Assembly (NCBI GenBank): GCA_025350425.1
Contig: JANXXW010000240.1
Coordinates: 1-6,123, forward strand
DNA from: Rhodospirillales bacterium
GTDB lineage: Bacteria > Pseudomonadota > Alphaproteobacteria > Acetobacterales > Acetobacteraceae
Length of the DNA stretch: 6,123 nt
Reading direction: 5' to 3'
Shown: positions 1 through 5,962 of the stretch, one piece after another
Layout of the letters: every line of letters starts with the position of its first letter
Position numbering within the stretch: position 1 is the stretch's first letter
Notes under the pieces: generated by a model
What the model was told of the DNA's origin: nothing
What the model saw: the letters and a program-made list of their open reading frames with translations, nothing else
Database searches by the model: none
Program-made: the position numbers and the translations under genes

Positions 1-1196
1 TGTGGCTCAAGCCGAAAGCGGCATGGCGTGATCAGCAACTGAGTTGACCAGTCGAGATCTGGCTTGGTGCCGACCAGTTGGCTATACACGTCCATTATTT
101 GCTGTCCAACCGATGCCCAGGAGTAGACACGTCTGCATTCCTCCAACGCCGCGTCAGCCAAACGGTCGCGCAACACCGTGTCGGTCAGCACACGCCGCAA
201 GGCCGCAGCCAATGCAGGCACGTCGCCCGGCTCGGTAAGCAGCCCATTCTCGCCGTCGCGTATGCAATCCACGACACCTACCGAGCGGCATGACACCACC
301 GCCATTCGGCTCGCCATTGCCTCAAGAATCGTATTGGAAAATCCTTCAGCATAAGTGGGCGATACGAAGATGCCGGCTTGGCGATAAACACTCGGAGCAT
401 TGTCGTAATCAACGTAGCCGGTCATCTGGACTTGTGCAGTGAGTCGGAGTGCTTCGATACGCTGTGCTGTCTCGTTGAAAGTCGGGCCAATACCCGAAAT
501 AAGTAGCTTAAAGTCAGAGCCTTCATCAGCCAACAATCGGACGGCATCCAGCATATCCAGCACACCTTTGCGGGCGTCCACACGGCCGTGATACAGCATC
601 GTGTTGCTACGCGCCCCCGGCGTAAATCGCTCTACATCGACGGCACCTGGAACGATGGTAAATCGGGCCGGATTGGTCCCGAGCCGATCGATAACTTCCT
701 GCGCAAAGCTTTCGCATCCGATTAGTACGGCGCCTGCATGATCAAGTACTCGGACCATCGCCAAGCGGTGCGTTTCGCAGCAGGATCCAACCCAGTGCCC
801 GTCTCCACCCTGGATCGACACAACATTGGGGACGCCAATTTGACGTGATGCCTCCAATGCCGCAAAGCCGCAGGGGTAGCCATACTGCGCGTGGATGATG
901 TCAAACGGGGCACGTTCATGCTCAGCGACCATAGCAGCCGTCATATTTGCCACGTCCGTCTCGAAATCGCCGTTGTTTTGTTCGCCGACCTGCTCGAGCC
1001 CGATAACACGTACGCCGGGCACCGGTGGCGGCGGTCCTCCACCATACACGCGCACACCGAATGCATCTCCACGATATTGGCTGATCATCGTGACATTGTG
1101 GCCAGCGGCAACCAGCTCCCGGAGGAGGTTGAGCGCATACACACTCATGCCCGATATTGCTGGGAAGAAGCGGCGAGATACGAAACAGATATTCAC
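1..1196 (-). CDS. GT4-family glycosyltransferase, GT-B fold (partial, 3' end outside the window)
   Basis: The minus strand is open from a GTG at 1196-1194 to the left edge, giving 398 residues without a stop. The N-terminal GT-B domain starts NICFVSRRFFPAISGMSVYALNLLREL, the common start of family 4 glycosyltransferases, with DIIHAQYGYP at about 99-108. The C-terminal donor-binding domain carries PGAVDVERF (183-191), HGRVDARKGV (203-212) and the EX7E motif EGFSNTILE (Glu284 to Glu292), all GT4 hallmarks. It should transfer a sugar from a nucleotide-sugar donor, with retention, to an unknown acceptor; no membrane segment is seen. The usual C-terminal helix (YSWASVGQQIMDVYSQL, about 358-374) is present, so most of the enzyme is here and the frame continues at least 24 residues beyond it. 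GTG was chosen because it keeps the conserved first strand; an AAGG lies 9 bases upstream and the start overlaps the preceding stop as GTGA. Confidence 0.93.
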   Translation of the reverse strand, partial: MNICFVSRRFFPAISGMSVYALNLLRELVAAGHNVTMISQYRGDAFGVRVYGGGPPPPVPGVRVIGLEQVGEQNNGDFETDVANMTAAMVAEHERAPFDIIHAQYGYPCGFAALEASRQIGVPNVVSIQGGDGHWVGSCCETHRLAMVRVLDHAGAVLIGCESFAQEVIDRLGTNPARFTIVPGAVDVERFTPGARSNTMLYHGRVDARKGVLDMLDAVRLLADEGSDFKLLISGIGPTFNETAQRIEALRLTAQVQMTGYVDYDNAPSVYRQAGIFVSPTYAEGFSNTILEAMASRMAVVSCRSVGVVDCIRDGENGLLTEPGDVPALAAALRRVLTDTVLRDRLADAALEECRRVYSWASVGQQIMDVYSQLVGTKPDLDWSTQLLITPCRFRLEP

Positions 1197-2050
1197 TTGT
1201 CTGCGCCTTGATCGGACAGCGACGAGGAAGCAAAGGCAAGTCTGAGCGCCGAAATCGCACTGGGGATCATCAAGTCCGCACGGTGGCTGTCCCGAGACAG
1301 CTCCACGCAGATCAGGCCGGGAAATCCCGTCGCTTCAAGGGCACCAAGCACTGACGGTACATCCATATCACCCTCTCCGAATGGCAGATGGACATGCTCG
1401 CCCCGTCGCATGTCTTCAATCGTCACGGTACCCAGGCTTTCCGCAAAATCGACTACTGCCGTCGCCGGATTATAGTCGCCGGTTACGAGGCAGTGCCCGG
1501 TATCCAACGCAAGCTTCAGACCTGGAACTTGCATCCCGCTCCAATCCGCTATCGTCTCAACGAGCATTCCAGGTTCCGGCTCCAATGCCGCGACCACTCC
1601 CATTGATTCTGCGCGTCGGACAATTTCAGCCACGCCGTCAAGCAACCAGCCACGCGCCTGAACACGATCGACGCCCACCTTCGGTACTCCTGACCAAAAA
1701 CTCATTGCTTCTCCGCTAGTTTCGGCAACTACCCTCATCGCACGGGTTAGAAACTCTATCCTGAGTGCACGGCCATCGGGGTCTGCAGATACAAGCGTGG
1801 GTTCATGCTTGGCGCGCGGATTCAACAAGAACCGCGCCCCCGTTTCCACGACGCAACCAAGGCCAAGCGTTCGAAGCCGTGCCGCGACGTTCCGGGTATT
1901 GAGCGCGAAAGCCGGGTCGAACGGGTCGAGGTGATGAATGTCGAGTGTCAACGCAACGCCGGCATAGCCAGCCTCAGCTATCAAGGTCAGCGCATCATCC
2001 AGCCGGTGATGTGCTGCTCCATTCGTATTGAACGCGAACCTGAGACTCAT
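1193..2050 (-). CDS. sugar phosphate isomerase/epimerase-like TIM-barrel protein (AP endonuclease 2 superfamily)
   Basis: This 285-residue cytoplasmic protein resembles the xylose isomerase-like TIM barrels, which usually interconvert sugars, keto-sugars or inosose-type cyclitols using a divalent metal. Beta-strand 1 is MSLRFAFNTNG. Later strands carry the expected metal-binding residues: Glu157 in VVAALEPEPGML, Asp183 and His186 in LALDTGHCLV, His219 and His221 in GEHVHLPFGEGDMD, and Glu250 in LICVELSRD. The length fits the family. The start is constrained: a TGA lies immediately before the ATG in the same frame, and the N-terminus falls on the first strand. The ribosome-binding site is poor. 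It follows the only intergenic gap in the window, and its stop overlaps the glycosyltransferase start as GTGA (1196-1193), so those two are coupled. The exact reaction is unknown; an isomerase, epimerase or dehydratase is possible. Confidence 0.88.
   Translation of the reverse strand: MSLRFAFNTNGAAHHRLDDALTLIAEAGYAGVALTLDIHHLDPFDPAFALNTRNVAARLRTLGLGCVVETGARFLLNPRAKHEPTLVSADPDGRALRIEFLTRAMRVVAETSGEAMSFWSGVPKVGVDRVQARGWLLDGVAEIVRRAESMGVVAALEPEPGMLVETIADWSGMQVPGLKLALDTGHCLVTGDYNPATAVVDFAESLGTVTIEDMRRGEHVHLPFGEGDMDVPSVLGALEATGFPGLICVELSRDSHRADLMIPSAISALRLAFASSSLSDQGADK
1206..1209 (-). promoter_or_regulatory. weak ribosome-binding site (AAGG) of the glycosyltransferase gene
   Basis: AAGG lies 9 bases before the GTG start on the minus strand, within the last codons of the TIM-barrel gene. 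It is short and weak, but its position supports initiation at the GTG that overlaps the upstream stop. Confidence 0.35.
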
Positions 2051-2111
2051 TCAAATGACCATTTTCGGATTTTATTCGATGCGTCTAGATCAGCTGATCG
2101 TTGCAGAAAAA
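2051..2111 (-). other. 61-base intergenic gap, the only one in the window
   Basis: This AT-richer spacer separates the MBL-fold gene from the TIM-barrel gene. It holds a run of five T just after the TAA stop, a 12-base palindrome at 2088-2099 and a TAAAAT at 2074-2069 that matches five of six bases of a sigma-70 -10 box. No convincing -35 box lies 16-18 bases upstream of it. The T run precedes the palindrome, so this is not an intrinsic terminator for minus-strand transcription. An internal promoter or a regulator site is possible but unproven. Confidence 0.5.
2088..2099. repeat. perfect 12-base palindrome GATCAGCTGATC
   Basis: The sequence equals its own reverse complement and sits in the centre of the only intergenic gap, about 40 bases before the TIM-barrel start. 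It could be an operator half-site pair for a dimeric regulator, or chance; the six-base arms with no loop make a poor RNA hairpin. Flanking bases do not extend the symmetry. Confidence 0.4.
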
Positions 2112-2933
2112 TTATCGCTGAATGGGAATTGATCGCGTAAACGGTGGGCCAGCGATCACCTCGTCCAACAACGCGAGCGCCGCTTTGGTGGAGGTCTCGG
2201 TGGCATACTCGAAGGGGGTGAACACGGACGTGAAGTCGAGCGTCTCGAATACCGCGCGATATCGGCGCGCTTCATCGCGAGAGAGTGGGATCTGTTTATG
2301 ATACGCTTTATGGCAAGAAATGCGGGCAGCCGTGCCGTCTGGATCGAACTCGATTTTCAGTGCGTCGCCAGCGAATACCGCGCGCCGGGCGGCATCATGC
2401 AAAACAGAATGGCCGGCATAGTGTCCACCGGTGTGATGCAACGTAAGACCAGGTCTGATCTCGAGCGTTTCATCATACGGTATCGTTACACGAAACGCCT
2501 TAGTCCACTCGAGATCGTCTTTTTGTATAAGTAATTCCGGCCGGAAGTGATCCTGCAACTGGTAAAGCGCGCCGTAACCATGCGGATGCGAAGAGGCCAG
2601 GATGTTAATCCCACCAAGTTCCTCGATCTTCTGCAATTGGGCGTCATTGTAATAGGGCGCAGCCTCAAACGCGACATTGCCTTCGGGATAGATCAGCAGC
2701 CAACCATGACTATCCAGCCCAAAGCGCGGCGTGGACCAGAACTCCCATATTCCGGGAATTGTCTCCCGCCAGTGATATTGAAGCTGCGGAGCCAGCAACT
2801 CCGGCGTCACAAATTTCCACCCACTCGGCGGCAGGTCATTGCGAACGTCCGAGCAGATGGGGCAATTTGGTGGGACGGCAAAGTAGCGTTGCCAATGCCC
2901 GCAGTTGGTGCAGGCAAATGGACTAAGCGGCAT
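2112..2933 (-). CDS. MBL-fold metallo-hydrolase with N-terminal zinc knuckle
   Basis: This 273-residue cytoplasmic protein has two parts. Residues 8-27 hold two cysteine pairs, CTNC (8-11) and CPIC (24-27), that should form a rubredoxin- or zinc-ribbon-like knuckle. From about residue 60 it has a metallo-beta-lactamase fold. The metal-site loop reads SHPHGYGAL (115-123), which keeps His116 and His118 but has Gly-Tyr where the standard HxHxDH has Asp-His. His171 and His175 lie in TGGHYAGHSVLH, and Asp190 in VFAGD. The usual final His is not evident in TPFEY. From memory, a family of bacterial MBL proteins shares both the N-terminal knuckle and the SHPHxY loop, so this looks like a family trait, not decay. 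The ATG overlaps the oxidoreductase end by 11 bases and has a GGAG site 7 bases upstream. The gene ends in TAA before the 61-base gap. Probably a hydrolase or lactonase-type enzyme; the substrate is unknown. Confidence 0.85.
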   Translation of the reverse strand: MPLSPFACTNCGHWQRYFAVPPNCPICSDVRNDLPPSGWKFVTPELLAPQLQYHWRETIPGIWEFWSTPRFGLDSHGWLLIYPEGNVAFEAAPYYNDAQLQKIEELGGINILASSHPHGYGALYQLQDHFRPELLIQKDDLEWTKAFRVTIPYDETLEIRPGLTLHHTGGHYAGHSVLHDAARRAVFAGDALKIEFDPDGTAARISCHKAYHKQIPLSRDEARRYRAVFETLDFTSVFTPFEYATETSTKAALALLDEVIAGPPFTRSIPIQR

Positions 2934-3918
2934 CGTACAACTCCGGTCTAGCTTGGGTCTGAGCCTCTAGCACAAGTGCCATGATGGCCAAGTCGTGTTG
3001 GGCGCTGTAGGCAAACGTACCGCCTTCGACTGCGGCAGCAAATGCCTCGATCTGGTTCAGAAAGGGCGACCGGTCGGCACCGGGCACCTCGATCAGCTGG
3101 CATATTCCAGTGTCGGCACTGATGAACTCCAGCCTTCCGCCACCTGTTTGCCCCATTGTATCCGTCGCAATGATCTGGCCTTTGGTGCCAACCACTTCCA
3201 AGCGCCGACGTGGCAGCGTCTCGGGACAATTATACGCAACGTGCATTTGAATGAGCGTCCCGGACAGCGCGCGCGCCATTACGGTGGCGCCATCCTCGAT
3301 CGCGTAGGAATGCACCTGCGATTGACCCATCGCCGCAACATCAGTGAGGGGGCAACCCAGCACCATGCTTGCGAGGTCCAGCCCGTGCGGGGCGAGATCG
3401 ATCAGCGCCCCACCACCGGACCGAACCGGGTCGATTCGCCAATTATCGGGAGTTTCGCTGAACTCAGGTCCTACCCAGCAAGCATATACAATTCGCACCA
3501 TTGTCACGATGCCGAGCGCGTTGCCAGCGACCATGTCCGCGATACGCCGATGTATTGCATGAAATCTCTGGTCAAATGCCGTCGCATAGAGCGTGCCAGT
3601 CGCGGCACATGCCGCCACCATCGCCCGGGCATCCGCCATTGTAGTGGCCATTGGTTTCTCGCACAGTACTGGCACGCCTGCCTGGGCCGCCGATTCTACC
3701 AGGCCTCGGTGAGAATTGTTCGGCGTGGCCACATACAGGGCGTCAATTCCGCCCAGCATCGAGTGCAGATCCACAAACCCTGGGGCATTGAACCGAGCCA
3801 TCGCCGCGTGATCGCGATCGTGAACGGCGACGAGAGACCCATTCGAGGAGGCTGCGATGGCAGGAGCTGCGAAATCCCGCGCTACCCAACCGCACCCCGC
3901 GATACCCCATCGCACCAT
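2923..3918 (-). CDS. Gfo/Idh/MocA family NAD(P)-dependent oxidoreductase
   Basis: This 331-residue cytoplasmic enzyme is predicted to oxidise or reduce a hydroxyl group of a sugar, sugar nucleotide or cyclitol using NAD(P). An N-terminal Rossmann fold opens with VRWGIAGCGWVARDFA (residues 2-17; GxGxxA-type dinucleotide loop). VATPNNSH (63-70) and the hallmark CEKPMA follow, with the catalytic-site lysine at Lys88. The C-terminal Gfo/Idh/MocA domain carries GGGALIDLAPHGLD (168-181), whose Asp174 and His178 are the usual active-site pair. The length is typical of the family. I chose the ATG at 3918: a GGAG site at 3930-3927 lies 8 bases before it, and it overlaps the methyltransferase stop as TGATG. 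An ATG at 3924 would add only two residues, but lies 2 bases from the GGAG. The gene ends in TAG at 2925-2923, inside the start of the next gene. The substrate cannot be read from the sequence. Confidence 0.93.
   Translation of the reverse strand: MVRWGIAGCGWVARDFAAPAIAASSNGSLVAVHDRDHAAMARFNAPGFVDLHSMLGGIDALYVATPNNSHRGLVESAAQAGVPVLCEKPMATTMADARAMVAACAATGTLYATAFDQRFHAIHRRIADMVAGNALGIVTMVRIVYACWVGPEFSETPDNWRIDPVRSGGGALIDLAPHGLDLASMVLGCPLTDVAAMGQSQVHSYAIEDGATVMARALSGTLIQMHVAYNCPETLPRRRLEVVGTKGQIIATDTMGQTGGGRLEFISADTGICQLIEVPGADRSPFLNQIEAFAAAVEGGTFAYSAQHDLAIMALVLEAQTQARPELYDAA
2941..2944 (-). promoter_or_regulatory. ribosome-binding site (GGAG) of the MBL-fold gene
   Basis: On the minus strand GGAG is followed by a 7-base spacer and the ATG at 2933-2931, an ideal Shine-Dalgarno spacing. 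It lies inside the oxidoreductase's last codons. It supports the MBL start despite the 11-base overlap, and suggests independent re-initiation, not only coupling. Confidence 0.6.
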
Positions 3919-5054
3919 CACCATCTCTCCGGAAGATCAAGCAAGACTCGGCGACGCGCCAATTCGTCTACGGATTGCGTTCCAGCGATAGCTTGTGCCG
4001 GCGCTTCCACGCTGCGAGGATAGGTCGCCAATAATCCATATTCGCGCTCGTAGCGGTCGGACGGCCATACGATATTTCCATCCGCATATAGCGGGTTGCG
4101 ACGCAGGAATGCACCCGTGCGCGGAACCGTCAAACCGGCCGATACCGCACGCGGTATATCCAATGCAGCCAGTCCACCGGCGAGAGCCAATGCCGGAGCG
4201 TCTTTCAAGGAGGCCATGCAAGACGGGCATGGGGCACGCGCCTCGACTGCCGCCAGTGTCAACTCTCGGTCGTCATACAGAAGCGCCGTCCCGAAAAGGG
4301 CCGCGTATTCAGCGGGCTTCAGTGGCGCGCCAGCGGATAGATTGTCCACGTCTGCGTTGTGCGTGTGTCCAACCAGCACCCTACCGCCGTCACCGACACG
4401 CAGCATCTCGCTCACCACGTGCGGCTTATCCGGCAGAAAGTAGAAGGCGTCATGACAGAACACCAAGTCAGCCGACGCGCGCGCGAATGGCCATGGCGCG
4501 GCAGCATCGAAACAAACAAATGCGGCATCCCGCGCCACGTACTGGCGTGCCAGCCACAGTTTTGCGAATACCAAATCACCGCCGGTCACGTGTGGTGCAA
4601 AGTTGGCGAACTCTCGCAGGAAATGGCCAACTCCACACGCCAGCTCCAAAACTCGCTTTGGACCGTGCCAGTGTGCCTCCGCGAGCGCCAGCCCGGATAC
4701 GAAAGTCGGGTCAGACCACCGATGCGCGAAGTAAGTCGCCACTGGTCCGAACGCCAGCAAGTCCATAGCCTCCCGGAATGACAACGCTTCCCGCTCACGC
4801 ACCAGCCGTCTTCGTGCTGTTTCGCTGGGCGGTGGCGTTTTCGCCCAGTTATCCTGGTCGCCGAGTAGGAGTACTAGGGCCGTCTCAGCATCGCCCTCAT
4901 CGAGAGCCACGAGAACGCTGGTAACCAAACCTGGGCGATCAGTTCGCAGAAAGGGAATTCCCTCAACAATCGGCCAGCGTTCGCCAGGGGCAGAGAGGGT
5001 ATGACCTTCCTGAACGAGCGGCCTGCCGGTTGTTGGGCTACGTAAAGCCGTCAA
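3918..5054 (-). CDS. class I SAM-dependent methyltransferase with Trm112-like N-terminus
   Basis: This 378-residue protein is predicted to transfer a methyl group from S-adenosylmethionine; its acceptor is unknown. Residues 4-37 look like the small Trm112-type module found before many methyltransferases (LRSP..GRPL then WPIVEGIPFLR), but the usual zinc-binding cysteines are absent. The Rossmann-like domain begins near 130: motif I is VLELACGVGHFL (135-146), an acidic motif II is Asp160 in GGDL, Asp183 lies in CFDAAAPWPF, and motif IV is DLVFCHDAFYFLPD (196-209). About 120 further residues (260-378) include CPSC (276-279) and the segment NPLYADGNIVWPSDRYEREYG at about 320-340, perhaps a substrate-binding tail. 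The start is TTG at 5054-5052: an in-frame TGA lies five codons upstream, and the TTGA overlap couples it to the HD-like gene. It ends in TGA at 3920-3918, touching the oxidoreductase ATG. A role in modifying a small molecule or sugar is inferred from neighbours. Confidence 0.85.
   Translation of the reverse strand: MTALRSPTTGRPLVQEGHTLSAPGERWPIVEGIPFLRTDRPGLVTSVLVALDEGDAETALVLLLGDQDNWAKTPPPSETARRRLVREREALSFREAMDLLAFGPVATYFAHRWSDPTFVSGLALAEAHWHGPKRVLELACGVGHFLREFANFAPHVTGGDLVFAKLWLARQYVARDAAFVCFDAAAPWPFARASADLVFCHDAFYFLPDKPHVVSEMLRVGDGGRVLVGHTHNADVDNLSAGAPLKPAEYAALFGTALLYDDRELTLAAVEARAPCPSCMASLKDAPALALAGGLAALDIPRAVSAGLTVPRTGAFLRRNPLYADGNIVWPSDRYEREYGLLATYPRSVEAPAQAIAGTQSVDELARRRVLLDLPERW
3927..3930 (-). 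promoter_or_regulatory. ribosome-binding site (GGAG) deciding the oxidoreductase start
   Basis: The minus strand reads GGAGAGATGGTGATGG here. Three in-frame candidate starts follow in a row: ATG at 3924, GTG at 3921 and ATG at 3918, lying 2, 5 and 8 bases after GGAG. Spacing favours the last, which also shares a base with the methyltransferase stop. Confidence 0.55.
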
Positions 5055-5962
5055 GGAAGTCCAGCTTCACGCAGCACCGAGTCGTGGAACGCTTGCAGTG
5101 GGCCGGCATGAACCAGTTCCAGGTCATCCATCGCCTGATCCACAGTAAAAGCCGCAACACGGTCATAGTGGCGCATCTGCAACACTCGATCAATCACGTC
5201 AGACGCATTGAATGCCTGCCCCTCGGGTGTCTCCGCATTGCCAATAACGGCCAGTGCCTGACGGACTTTCGGCTCCACGGGATGTCCCGCAATCGTATTC
5301 AATTCCCGCTCAAACAGTCGGTGCATTAGCGGCTCCAGCTCAGCACCAAGGAGAATTTCCCCGGCAAATCCGGAGTCAGGCAACTCTGCATTGTGTAAGT
5401 GATGCGCCAGACCAGCCAGAAACACCGTCGCTGGATCAGCACCGTATTTAGCGGACAACACCACGCCAAGAACCGCCACGACCAGGCAATGCTCACCATG
5501 GTTTTCACATGGTTCCAACGTGATACGAGCCTTTCCAGGTGCCGTGGCACCCGCCCTCGGCTGTCGTAACAGTCGCTCCGCGAAGCTCGGTATTTCCTGT
5601 ATACGGCTTTGCCTGGAAAGGTTGGGACCGAGAGATGCACACAAAACAGGCGATAAGTTTACCGCTGTTTCCCGAAAAGTATCTTGGACGATACGCGCGG
5701 CGACATCCGTGGCGATGCCGAGCCGCTCCATGGTTGGCGCATCGATCCCACCAAGTAGTGTCGCAACAATGGCATCTGCCGTAACGCCGAGAGCCACATC
5801 CCTTGGCGGCACACCCGCCATCAGTTCACCCCAGGCTCGACGGAAAGCCCGCGACGCCAAACTTTCAGGTGAAGATGCATCCCTGACCCGTTTCAGGTCG
5901 CATAAAGAAGAAGAAAGCGAGACGAGCTGACTCAGCCCGCCTCGCACCTCGCCATCATGCAT
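5051..5962 (-). CDS. HD-superfamily-like protein with a His-His variant of the HD pair
   Basis: This 303-residue soluble protein has a largely helical N-terminal half (about residues 1-145) that I do not recognise. An HD-domain-like region follows from about residue 150. Visible candidate metal ligands are His158 in ENHGEHCLVVA, the pair His187-His188 in AGLAHHLHNAELPDSG, Asp196 just after it, and Asp255/Asp258 in ASDVIDRVLQ. In classical HD phosphohydrolases the central pair is His-Asp; here the second position is His, so phosphohydrolase activity cannot be assumed. I chose the ATG at 5962-5960, which overlaps the upstream stop as TGATG. A TTG 18 bases further up would add six residues. No good ribosome-binding site precedes the ATG, consistent with translational coupling. 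The stop overlaps the methyltransferase start as TTGA. The general fold is fairly secure; substrate and activity are unknown. Confidence 0.72.
   Translation of the reverse strand: MHDGEVRGGLSQLVSLSSSLCDLKRVRDASSPESLASRAFRRAWGELMAGVPPRDVALGVTADAIVATLLGGIDAPTMERLGIATDVAARIVQDTFRETAVNLSPVLCASLGPNLSRQSRIQEIPSFAERLLRQPRAGATAPGKARITLEPCENHGEHCLVVAVLGVVLSAKYGADPATVFLAGLAHHLHNAELPDSGFAGEILLGAELEPLMHRLFERELNTIAGHPVEPKVRQALAVIGNAETPEGQAFNASDVIDRVLQMRHYDRVAAFTVDQAMDDLELVHAGPLQAFHDSVLREAGLP

Noticed and set aside
922..1260. Minus-strand frame of 112 codons overlapping the glycosyltransferase N-terminus
   Set aside because: It runs out of phase across the isomerase end and glycosyltransferase start. The GTG-initiated frame carries the GT4 N-terminal motif, and this one shows no motif.
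2088..2111. Palindrome plus T run as an intrinsic terminator
   Set aside because: For minus-strand transcription the T run comes before the palindrome, and on the plus strand the palindrome is followed by gttgcag and an A run. The stem also has no loop.
2995..4023. Long plus-strand open frame of 342 codons
   Set aside because: It lies antisense to the oxidoreductase, whose motifs (GxGxxA, EKP, GGGxxxDxxxH) are unmistakable. The plus-strand product has no recognisable motif and is rich in Arg, His, Cys and Pro, typical of a shadow frame.
3995..4768. Plus-strand open frame of 257 codons
   Set aside because: It is antisense to the methyltransferase and has a low-complexity Arg/Pro/Ser composition, so it is a GC-driven shadow.
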